34,515 bases of DNA from Chytridium lagenaria (lineage: Eukaryota > Chytridiomycota > Chytridiomycetes > Chytridiales > Chytridiaceae): the NCBI GenBank assembly GCA_025449115.1, contig JAHLKC010000236.1, positions 1-34,515 of the forward strand, given 5' to 3'. The notes beneath the pieces were generated by a model. That model saw only the letters and a list, made by a program, of their open reading frames with translations, searched no databases and had not been told where the DNA came from. This document shows positions 1-9,996 of the stretch, piece by piece (position 1 is the stretch's first letter; each line of letters opens with the position of its first letter). The position numbers and the translations under genes were made by a program.

Positions 1-2134
1 ACGAAGTTCAAGCAAATGTTCTCGTCAAGATTTTTCAAAGTCTTCGCCGTGTTTTATATGTCAGCCTTTAATGAAATTAAAGTTGGAAGGGAAACTCAAA
101 TGGACGATATTTTGGTTAAGATAGGACAAGTTGATCATTTCGTCAATAATAACCTTGGTAATCAAAATTCTGGTGGAGATAATGAACAGGTATTATGAAT
201 ATGGCACCGCTTTTGCTAATATTTGAAGGCACTTGAATACTTGATAAACATTCAGAACCCTGCCAGTATAATTTTAAGTACGGCGTATGTAGCGCTAGTC
301 AAATTGGTCGGTGCGCAGTACATGCACGATGGCGACCATGAAGAACTTGATCGAAATATGAATGACGGTACTGAAGATAATGTAAGTGCACTAATCGTTG
401 ACAGATTACTCATTTTTAATCAGTTTCTTCACAAATTAAATGAGTTTGTTGTATCTCGGTTAGAAGACCGCGACCGCTCGCTCAATTTGGACAAAATCGC
501 TTTTCTTGGCTTTATTTTCACCATTTACAAGCCATCTAACCCAAACCCTTACATTCGAGCGGCAACCATTATTGCCGAAGCAGTGCGCCAACTGGTGTTG
601 TCCGAAAATCGTTACGAGCATACCTTTTGGGATGTTCTCCGGCAGTATCGACCATGTATTTCGAATGATGTTAAGCTTCACGAAACATTGCAAAAGTTCC
701 GCTTACCTGGCTTAACCGCTAATATTGGTATTTCCCCCTTATAATTTCAATAGCTCTTGTTGTTGACTCATTGCCTCCAAACAGAACTGCAAAACTCCGT
801 TGAGGGTGCATATGGTGGATATCGCACCGCAGCTATCCCGCCACCGCCAGCATACGCCAACCGCTGACTCAACGTATTTCTCCATCATCCGAATTAAATT
901 CACTCTCAAGTGCTGCTTCGTCATCGAAAACGCCACAATTACCGCAACAGCCATTTACAGTCCACCCTCCCGCACAACAAGCAAGTATTCCTCGAAATCA
1001 GTTTTTGCTGTCTGCCTCGTCTCCGCTTCAAATCTGCGCCTTTTGCCAAATGAACCTCCGTGGACACCGCAAAATGGGGCTGGACAACCCTACAATCACC
1101 TATATTCTTTCCCGCAGCAACCGTCACAGATAGTCCATACCTCCTTCCCGCCGTCCTCATATCAATTGATTGCGCACCACCTCTCCACAACAGGTGCCAC
1201 ATCTGTCACAGCACCTCGTTCAACATCGCCTTCTCACCATGTTCAAGGAATGGTGCAGTGAATTATTTTATTTATGTGAACGACGCTAATTCTTTAAAGA
1301 TTTCGCAGCATTCTCTTCTGAGCACACAAATATCCCATAGCACCTCCAATTCAACAGCAGCAACATGTTGTCAAGCCTTCGTCACAATCACCGGATAATC
1401 CGGAAACTGTTGCGATGCCGCAAAGTTACCCGAATATCCAGCAGCAAACCGCCCAGCCTTGTGCATCTCAGAAACCAGATACTTTACATAATGGAGCTGT
1501 TCAAAAAATTCATACAGAAGGGTCACTGCAAGGTATTATGACTGAACATGCTCAATTCGGATTCTCTAAGCGTTTAAAAGGTTCACAAATCATGCAGGTC
1601 GATGAAACTGGAACTATCAACACAGTCAGGGCAACGGACAATAAGCATAAAGGTTTTATTTTCAAATTGATCTGTTTTAATGAAACACTGCCAGATCCAT
1701 CATTCAGTCCGAAGATTAACGACGAGGGAGATGGAGAGGACAACACTGGTAACGGGGAAAAGGTTAATGTGGTGATGGAGTCAACTGAGGTACTGAATGA
1801 TGGGGAGGCCAATGGCTCTAAAGGAAGGAAGCGGAAAGCAACAAAAGCGGCAGATGTTGGAGATGGGACAGAACGGGGTAAAAGAGGTCGGGTAGAGGAC
1901 GACGGGGAAAGTGAAACATGTTTTATGAGTATACAACTGAATAAATCCTCCCCAAATAACCTGGTATTTCCCTGTTATTTCCCTGTGATTTCCCGAATTT
2001 TACACAAGATAACCTTAACGTCTACAATTATCCAGCGGGTTCCATGTGCTTTCTTGTCAAAAACCATCTCATTTCCAGGCCATTTCCAAAAACTGCAGCC
2101 AATAATTTATTTTTTTTTAAATTCTGATTTCTGA
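1..2134 (+). CDS. Q/P-rich, probably nuclear protein of unknown function; 5' end missing, split gene
   Basis: I do not recognise this protein. The frame is open from base 1, so the gene starts outside the window. Likely exons are 1-189 and 229-727, joined by a 39-base intron (190-228, gtatta...ttgaag, branch-like gctaat), then from 785 after an intron at 728-784. The first part looks globular and helical. From about 785 it becomes rich in Pro, Gln and Ser (PPPPAY, LPQQP, HPPAQQ). Another intron probably lies near 1258-1340. The last frame, from about 1343, carries IQQQQH, an acidic tract and two basic NLS-like clusters (GRKRKATKA, KRGR). The frame breaks at CC 857-858 and at AAA 1048-1050. 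One extra C and one extra A there would restore a continuous Q/P-rich reading. The formal stop is at 2134, but codon character is lost after about 1930. A nuclear or transcriptional role is inference from composition only. Confidence 0.5.
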
Positions 2135-2236
2135 TTGGATGAAAATTAATTAATTGGCTGTTGTGATCACTGCCGGGAAATTGGGAGGAAATTTCGTGGA
2201 ATTTAAAGGAATTTCAGAGGAATTGCCCAGTATCCA
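1959..2236. repeat. degenerate fold-back (inverted) AT-rich segment
   Basis: The left half repeats atttccc-type motifs (tttccctgttatttccctgt) and ends with cagccaataatt. The right half carries the approximate complement: aattaattggctg near 2147-2160, then gggaaattgggaggaaattt. The arms are imperfect and the centre is AT-rich. It resembles a decayed fold-back or MITE-like element, but I see no clear target duplication. Confidence 0.3.
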
Positions 2237-3255
2237 TTCTTGAAAGATTCGCTGTGTATGTGTCAGGTAGCAAGTTCACAAAAAAACCCAAAAATTGTCA
2301 GAAATTTATAAATGCGACGTCGTACAAGCCTATGTTTTTGAACAAATCCACACTTTCATCCAAAAATGCCACCAAAAGCATATCTTGAAAATGTCCCCAT
2401 TAAAAACTCAACGTGAAGATCTACCGATGCATACCCATATGTATTTTTTTCGAGCGCCAATTTTCGAACCCCCAAATAGTAACAATTAGTAAATTTTTAC
2501 AGCCCATATCTTTTGACTCAGTGGGCAGTTTTGAAATTTTAAAATGTCGGGAGATAGCTCTCGTCAAGTGCTATCTATTAACGAGGAGATATTTATTATC
2601 TGGGTCAACCCCAAGGACGAGATATCCCCGTAAATTTAAGTGAAATTTTTGTGATGACTCTTAGTGTCACGCACTGTATTAGATAAATAATTAATATTTA
2701 CAGTAATACAATTAGAATACAATTTCGCATTTGCGGAGCTCAGTTTAACATGTCACACATTAAGAGGCCGCATGCGATTAATAGCTTGGATGAAAGAGTC
2801 CAGACTTCTAATCAGTCAGACTCTGCCTGGACTCGGTAAAGACATATTAACCTTCATTCAATTCGGTTTAAACCAAATTTCTTTTTTATAATAAAATGGA
2901 ATCCGTCAAGCCTAACCTCCCCCAACCTCTTTTCTCATACATACGAATAATTACCCGTGCAAAATAAATAAATGGAATAAAACTACCACTAACAGCGTTA
3001 TTTCTAACACTCTTTTGTTTTTAACACTACGCAACTTCCTACCTACTTGTTACCCACTCCACTTACTTTTTATACGCGAAGCATCGTTTACTCTCCTCCC
3101 ATACAGCTGTCTGCCTACCTATTCAACAAAACAGGTGCAAACTACTTTCTAGTCAGTTCAAAATGAACTTACTTTCACCCGCAGCAGCCACCATTCTACA
3201 ACTCGTTCAAATTCAAAGCCAGTGAACTCAGTCACTTTAATCTGGACTATCAACC
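2237..3255. other. intergenic DNA upstream of histidine kinase copy A
   Basis: No supported gene. The short open frames have no family resemblance. A pyrimidine-rich stretch at about 3000-3200 precedes the kinase start and would suit a promoter or 5' leader, but no defined motif can be named. Confidence 0.4.
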
Positions 3256-5998
3256 ATGCCCCGCACCTCTCGTCGGTCCACAAGAGTCTTTGGATCTCAA
3301 GGGGCTGACACAGCTCCATCAAAGCCCCTTCAACTCATTCATCAACACCTCGCTGACATGGACGCCATCCTCCACCACATCCCATCCTCCATCATCATCG
3401 CCATCGCATCCGCACTCCTCTACGCTGCCATTTCAAGAGCCGCCGCTGAAACCGTAATCCTCGATTATGCCTCCTTCTGGCCAGCCAACGGCTTGTCGTA
3501 GGAGCATGGCTTCAACTCACTCTCCTCCAGAACGCCATCTTCCTCCCACTCGCTCTGATCTCCAACTTTTTGTTATGCATGGCGACAACCACATTGCTCA
3601 CATCCACCCTCTTTGTGGTTGTCAATGCGACGGAATGCATTATTATCTATGTGTTGATCAAACGGTTTGCGCCTCAGTTTAAAGAATTGACGGATCAGAG
3701 ATCGGCTATCGTCATCACCCTTTCGGCCATCATGGGATCCTTCATCGGAGGACTCCTTGGTGGAGGTGTCTCTGTCATCCAATTCTACAAATCCGATGTC
3801 AAGAGGTACGGCGTTGAGCTCCTCAAGTGGTTCATTTCCGACTGCCTTGGACATGTTGCCGTGATCCCCTTTATGCTCAGCCTATCTTCCTGGAGGGAGA
3901 CGTGGAGTCGCGTGCGTAAACATCCGGCAAAAGGTTTTCTTGCATTCGGTTGTCTCGCTGTCATTGCTGTTCTCGAAATGGCTCTCACAGCGCTCCCTGA
4001 AAAATACCTTCTTTTCCGTCCCAGAAACCATTCCTTACATCAGCCACATCTTTTCTTTCCCATGTGTTCTGTTGTGTGGACAATGTATTGGATCTATCGG
4101 TTTCACCGCCGCAACCCTCTTCCTCGCCATCTCTGGTGTATGTGGAATCGTCTTTGTCACTGATAAAGGCTCCATCGACGTCCTCCTCTTTCGCTTCCAA
4201 CTTCATTATCGTCGTCATGATCTCCAGTCTCTCCCTCATGGTCATTGACAAGGCACGACAAGAAGCTCTCGCGGACGCTTTGAAAGCCAACAACCAGAAA
4301 TCCGCCTTCATGGCGTTCCTCTGTCATGAGCTTCGTAACCCCCTCCACGCCATCCTCAACATCAACGTCTTTCTCAAAGAAACACCACTCTCACCGGATC
4401 AACGTCAACTTTTGCAAGCCATGTCGATCGCCAGCACCTACATGTCTCAAATCATCAACGACGTTCTGGATACATCGAAATTTGAGGCTGGGAACGTGAC
4501 ATTTGCGAGGGAGCCCGTGGACGTTGGTGGCATATTCCGGCAAGTTGCTCTTCAGACTCGAGAAGATTTGAGGACACGTCATGTTACCTTTGGAATGCAC
4601 ACTGGGACGATACCAAGATGTGAGGGGATGTTGTTTCATACGATGAAATGAGGTTTAAGCAGTTATTGAATAACCTTCTCGCACATGCTATTAAAGTGAC
4701 GCCGCCGGGTGGACGGATTGATTGTGGGTTATGGTATGAAAACATCAGGACCGTTACAACGTTGCTGGGACGGCAGGGGACGACATGTACGATTTGCTTG
4801 GAGGTGACGGATTCGGGACCTGGGATCCCACCTGACGTTGCGGCCATCATTTTTAAACCGTTTCAGATGAGCGGATTAGAGACGTCGCAGGAGTACAGTG
4901 GGACGGTTAGGACTTGCCATTTGCAAGCAGATTGTGGAGTCGATGGGGGGGACGATTGTGGTGATGCCGAGGAGGGGTGGAGGGGATGGATCGAGTTTGT
5001 GGTCAAGATACCGTTGTTGATGTGTGGGGATGTTGAGGGTTCTGGGGAGACGACTGGTTCATGAGGAGGAGGGTGTTGAGATGGAGGTTGTGTCGGAGCA
5101 GGCCAAGAAACCACATACGGGGATTGGCGCGAGTCCAGGGTTCACACCGGAGACTCCGTGGTTGACGCAGCTGTGAATCGGGAACCGGTGCTTCCATCTC
5201 CAAAGGGTTCTCCTCCACGTCTCCGTCTCCACTTCATGAACGTTCATTTCTCTCCACCCCTCATCCCGATCATGTTGTTGTTTCAATGGATGAGGACATA
5301 ACGGAACTCGTGGATGCATCCAACACGCCAGAAAATCCACCACATCTGGAACGTGAGGTTGTGGTCATCGCGCCTCCTGGAAATATTCGATTCTCACCTG
5401 ACGTCAGCCCATGGGAACCTACACCCCAAAACCCTCAACCTACACAAACAGACGAGTCAAATCCCCTCCACGAAATCCTCATCCCCTCCTCGCCACACCC
5501 CCCCACATCCCTCCCCATCTCACCCCCCTCTCCATCAGACAACCGCGCCATCCTCATCGTCGACGACTCCTCCATCAACCGCAAAATCCTCGTCCGTCTT
5601 CTCCGTCGCGCAGGGGTCACCCGTCTCATCGATGAATGCGTGAACGGGTTAGAAGCCGTCAAAGGTTCGTGATCAACCCGGATGCTATATTGGTGTTTCA
5701 TGGACCTCCAAATGCCTGTCATGGATGGAACGGAGGCGACGAAATTGATTCGGGAGATTGAACGAGGACGGGTGGAGGGAGATGGATGCCGATTGTGGCG
5801 GTGACGGCGAGTTGTGTGGGAGGAATGTTGAAGATGGAGTTTGGGTTTACGGCGCTGGCGCCGAAACCGTTTTTGAAGGCGGACGCGGAGAGGATTTTGA
5901 GGGAGTTTGAGATGGGTGATTGGAGGTTGATCGTTATATATTGTTGGTTTTTATCCTCGGGTTTTGATTTACACCCATTATATTTCCTTTATGTATAG
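3256..5998 (+). pseudogene. decayed MASE1-like hybrid histidine kinase (copy A)
   Basis: This copy aligns over its whole length with the gene at 21104-23893: same start context (MPRTS versus MPFTS), same multi-pass membrane region, same H-box (FLCHELRNPLHAI near 4316-4356), N-box, DSGPGI box near 4810 and C-terminal receiver domain (ILIVDDSSINRK near 5550, MDLQMPVMDG near 5700, APKPF near 5860). The reading frame changes many times. One base is lost near 3496, giving TAG at 3499-3501. There is a shift in the loop near 3990-4040, two bases are lost at 4198-4206, and one base is lost near 4640, giving TGA at 4649-4651. Two bases are lost at 4904-4910, which destroys the GTGLGL ATP-lid motif. 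Further breaks lie in 5040-5290 and after 5660. Most of these are not in homopolymers. Intact, it would have been a membrane sensor kinase that passes phosphate from His to its own receiver Asp. As read, it cannot make a working kinase. Confidence 0.8.
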
Positions 5999-7384
5999 TG
6001 TTTTTGTTTTTGTTTAAGTAAATATATATAAAATATTTTTATAATTATGATCGTCAGAGTGGAGTTATCTTTCAATGTCACAAAAGCGCACGGTAGACGA
6101 CAGTAGTGCAGGGGAGGTATTTGGAACTTTTAATTCAAAGCGCATGCATCACCATCAACGAGGGGCTTGTTTTTTTTTATGCGGAAGTTACCGGAGTTCG
6201 CTTTCTAAATGCGTTAGTGAATGGCAGAATTTCGCCACCGTAAGCAAAAGAACCCGTTCATTCACCAACAGTGTTTTTGCGACTCCGAATGACGCGATAT
6301 GTATGGGCTGGTAAAGTGTCGTTGCGAGACGAGAATAGAGGCTATTCTTTTAAAGGAGAGAAGTCAGTTTTTTCATGGTATGTCACAGGGTGCTATTTCT
6401 TTAAGAATTCATTCACGGTTTATTTTTTAAAAATACATTCTGTAGGTGATGAATGCAAAGTCAAGCTGCTTGATTTCCAACAAACTGCATTCGTTCACTT
6501 CAAAGCTTCCGCGACCCGAATCGTTCTAGACTTCATCTCGGTACACTCTAATCTAAGATTAGCCATTTTAAGAAACTAAAACGGGTGTCACTACTCAAAT
6601 AGGAAGGTTTGGAATGTGAGTCATATCTCGGAACGTTTGGGCCTTTCGGGAGACATGGGTGGAACTTTGGGATTGGAATATTTACTTGAGGGTCCTTTCT
6701 TCTCTGCTTTTTTCCGACTGATGGAGGTAGAAAGTCGATCGCTTTTCGAGACCATCCATCATTCACCGTCTCGATGCATGGACGAAAGCTGCCGCAATTG
6801 GCGCCAAATTGCATACGTCAACCCTCTCCCGTCATCCTCCAAGACTGATTGATTCAAACCCCATCGCCAACCTACACTTTGGCCCCAGTTCATCGCTTGT
6901 TTAGTGATAATTACTTTTAGAACATGACGGTGCTTTTTAAAATCGATCGTGTTGGCGCTCCATCTCTGTATTGATTAAAAACAGTTGCGGCAGAGGCGGA
7001 CTCGTTGCCCACTTTTTACATGTTTTAGATGGAGGGGGTACCCCGAAGTAGATGTAAGACGTGAATTTTTTTTTATGAGAAGCGTACAGCTGGATTGTGA
7101 TGGTACTTACAGACGCGGCTAATATATAATGATGGGCTGAGACAATGAAAACAAAAACCCAGCCAGGAAGGATGATATAGCACGTCGTCGCATGATGTGT
7201 ACCCCTACAAGATAGATAGCGAAGCTAGTATTAGCTTCACATCATATGCCGTCGGTGACCCAATTTTAAGGATTCTACGTACTTTCTTTATGTGCCTCAT
7301 TTGACTCCACTACCTTAGTGGATAGAGTTCTCATCTCGATTAGTAAGCTTGTTATCGCAACAGCGGAATATTCAATTATTTAAT
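5999..7384. other. intergenic DNA, no supported gene
   Basis: A 79-codon frame starts at 6075 (MSQKRTVDDSS) and others lie at 6271 and 6616. None shows domain character, consistent splice sites or similarity to the neighbours. The stretch separates the kinase remnant from the proposed left end of the Helitron-like element, whose flank at 7360-7384 is AT-rich. Confidence 0.4.
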
Positions 7385-7408
7385 CCTCTTGGGGGTTTAT
7401 CCCAAGAG
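7385..7408. repeat. proposed left terminus: inverted repeat plus small hairpin
   Basis: The 14-mer CCTCTTGGGGGTTT at 7385-7398 is the exact reverse complement of 20250-20263. It also overlaps a local hairpin in which CTCTTGGG (7386-7393) pairs with CCCAAGAG (7401-7408). The flanking DNA to the left is AT-rich. Confidence 0.5.
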
Positions 7409-7683
7409 TAGACCCATCAAATCTGTCCGCCTTGTAGTGTTGCCAAGTGGTCCATGGGAGCCAATTGGAAACTGTTGAGGTATAGTTCAAGCCAATAATC
7501 GCAGAGATACGTGTGTTCTAGATCACGGTAATGTTCAACGTGTAAATTTCGGCAGGGTGTTGCCGTAGCGTTACACGCAAACCGGACAGTGTCATTGGTG
7601 TAAATGTCTTTTGATCAGGTAGCTGGAAGATGATTGGCTACAAAAACCCTACACATAAAATGCGGTTGTGTAACGATGATCGC

Positions 7684-8119
7684 CGCAGACTCCAAAAGGT
7701 CCGTCGGTACACAAATTAGAGCCGGCGGATTACATTGATTACCGAACGCAGACTGCAAAAGGTCCGTCGGTACACAAATTGGAGCCGGCGGAGAAGTGGC
7801 TGGAACTCTAACGTTATAAACCAAAAAAAACAATATGTTCGGGAGTAGTCACGTGACGTCACGTGACCGTTCGGGAGTAGTCACGTGATGGTCACGTGAC
7901 CCTCAGATCATCGAAAATGGACCTGGATCCGGCGGATTACATGGGTTATTGAATAGCCGGAACTCTAACGTTATAAACCAAAAAGAAGCAATATGTTCGG
8001 GTGTAATTACGTGACGGTCACGTGACCCCGAAGAGTATTAAGAATCGACCATTTGGTCATTATCTAAGGATCTCGTACGCGAGTTACGGTAAATTATGAT
8101 GGTAGTGACGGTCACGTGA
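7684..8119. repeat. degenerate direct repeats with six TCACGTGA palindromes
   Basis: Several units recur. A unit containing aaaggtccgtcggtacac and agccggcgga occurs near 7690 and 7752, and part of it again near 7929. A unit starting ggaactctaacgttataaac occurs at 7802 and 7959 and runs into CACGTG-containing sequence. The palindrome TCACGTGA lies at 7849, 7859, 7881, 7892, 8018 and 8112. The 20 bases at 7848-7867 are a perfect palindrome made of two GTCACGTGAC decamers. CACGTG is the core of the bHLH/Cbf1-type E-box. A control or replication role is inference. Confidence 0.75.
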
Positions 8120-9034
8120 TCCGGCAGTGTTGGCAAGGAAGTCTGCACAGTACTTGCTGCCATTTCCATCAATGGAGTTTCGTGTCGTGATGGGTTTCAG
8201 TTGATGCAACGTAGCGGCCTCTGCAAAGAGTAATAATTAGCGAAAGAGGATAGGCAAATTATGATCCAGTGACTGGCACGGGAGGGAAGTTCTCATAGGC
8301 TTAATTATAAATGTATTGTTATATATGCCTCAACCGCGATACATCATTATGCATAACATTACATCATTTAAATAAAAAGGTCTAACAAAAAGTGTAATAT
8401 GTCAATGACAAGCGAAGTTGTGACGTTTGATTCTATAAGAGATATGAACGTCGAAAGTTCAATGTACTGTTGATGTGAAATAGTAAATTCCGCGTCTATA
8501 ATATAAGTCTATACGATGAAGGTAAAAGTGTGTATATACCATAATCGATAAATTCAATGTTGTCGAGAATCCAGCGACATGACCCTTCAAAAAACACCAC
8601 TCCTGATCGGTAAAGAAATGTGCAAAGATGTGTGCACATGTTACTGCATGCCAAGAAAACAGGATTCGCAAATTCATCATCAACAATAGTCGCTTGGTGC
8701 AAAGCGTCTCGTATGTTAAAGTATTCACACAACATAGGTGAATGAAATTCCATACGGGCTGCTCGCGAAATTCGGCCCTCTAAAAATGAGATAGCTCAGG
8801 GCTTTGTCCTAACCTTGAACTGGCCGCAAGTGACGGAATTTCGAAAGCATATCGGTCGTCATTGGAAAGATATATCAACAGAAAACTCGAAAGACGAGGA
8901 CTTCATACGGACTGCACAATTGTAATATTATGCGAAATTATATTGTTGCTAAAGATTTACAAGGACTAAAATTAGCATCGGAATACTGTGATAAATCTCT
9001 GGATTTACCTGTAGCTTTTCGGTTATTTAACGTG
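8120..9034. other. element leader DNA without a supported gene
   Basis: AT-rich. Overlapping minus frames at 8459-8753 and a plus frame at 8930 have no family resemblance. I see nothing else in it. Confidence 0.4.
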
Positions 9035-9139
9035 GAAGGACAGTTAAAGATTTTCACACATGTAGAAATTCTTTATGAAACACAAAAGAGAAGGACAGTT
9101 AATGATTTTCACACATGTAGAAAGTTCCTAATGAAACAC
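9035..9139. repeat. tandem duplication, about 55-base unit, two copies
   Basis: Both units start gaaggacagttaa, contain gattttcacacatgtagaaa and end near gaaacac. Copy 1 is about 9035-9089 and copy 2 is 9090-9139. They differ at a few bases. Confidence 0.8.
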
Positions 9140-9176
9140 TAACTAAATGTTATATTCCTTTAGCACCGTTATTTAT

Positions 9177-9513
9177 CGAGTAAAGTTTGGAAGAATTAGT
9201 GATGAACAGGAACAGTTTAGTTGAAAGGGAAAGAACGTGATAAAGATTTACACAAAAGTAGTAAGAGGATATTATATTTATTGAGGCACAGTTATTGCCG
9301 TGATTTCCATGGAACTTTAAAGTGGCAGGAAAATCCGTGAAGATCCGAGTAAAGTTTGGAAGAATAGTGATGAACAGGAACAGTTTAGTTGAAAGGGAAA
9401 GAACGTGATAAAGATTTACACAAAAGTAGTAAGAGGATATTATATTTATTGAGTCACAGTTATTGCCGTGATTTCCATGGAACTTTAAATTGGCAGGAAA
9501 ATCCGTGAAGATC
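9177..9513. repeat. tandem duplication, about 169-base unit, two copies
   Basis: Copy 1 is about 9177-9345 and copy 2 about 9346-9513. Both start cgagtaaagtttggaag and end ggcaggaaaatccgtgaaga. They differ by one lost base and a few substitutions, so the duplication is recent. A 126-codon minus frame across it is a by-product of the repeat. Confidence 0.9.
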
Positions 9514-9726
9514 ATTTGTGCCGTGTACACTACGGAATTGATGCAAATATGATTTGATATTCCTTCCAGTCATCGTAGTTTAGGAGTGATATAAAAAAAT
9601 CGTCGAAAATCATTCATTTTTATCTTTTGGCTTGATACAGAAAGCTTACATGTAAGTAAATAAAAGGTTAAGAACCTCCTTGCATATAGTGTGCTTGAAT
9701 GTTGTATTGGTAAGACCGTATATTTG

Positions 9727-9796
9727 ACCTTCCTATCAATTTACGATGAATCTACAGTAGTACCTTCCTATCAAACTTACGATGGATCCACATTAT
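9727..9796. repeat. tandem duplication, 35-base unit, two copies
   Basis: The units begin accttcctatcaa at 9727 and at 9762, and both continue with ttacgatg. They differ at several positions. This is one of four tandem duplications packed upstream of the Rep/helicase coding region. Confidence 0.7.
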
Positions 9797-9870
9797 TCAT
9801 ATGTAAGCATTCTGTTCTGTTACATGCACTCAATTTTTTAGAACCAGTGTCGTTGCTCATATTGCATTAC

Positions 9871-9996
9871 ATGGGTATGTCAATGCTACTATTGCGTTCA
9901 TCGTTTGATAATGTCGCCATGGAGTTATTTCCCGTGGTTATGTGAATGTTACTCGTGCGTTCATCGTTTCGCGATGTCGCCCTGGAATTACTCCCC
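9871..9996. repeat. 63-base tandem duplication covering the Rep/helicase start region
   Basis: Copy 1 (9871-9933) and copy 2 (9934-9996) share gcgttcatcgttt, atgtcgcc and tgga. The period, 63 bases, is a multiple of three. Each copy has an in-frame ATG (9911 and 9974) followed by MSPW and an aromatic residue, so the duplication repeats the likely N-terminus. Confidence 0.7.

Noticed and set aside
3914..3992. A canonical-looking 79-base intron (gtgcgt...ctctcacag) in kinase copy A
   Set aside because: Its phase fits, but it would remove a membrane helix conserved without gaps in copy B. It is left as a possibility in the findings, not annotated.
7615..7833. Minus-strand frame with repeated CVPTDLL peptide
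   Set aside because: It lies inside the direct-repeat cluster at 7684-8119, and the peptide repeat mirrors the DNA repeat.
9150..9530. 126-codon minus-strand frame with two long internal repeats
   Set aside because: It simply reads through the 169-base tandem duplication. The repeated peptide follows from the DNA repeat and there is no domain or splice context.
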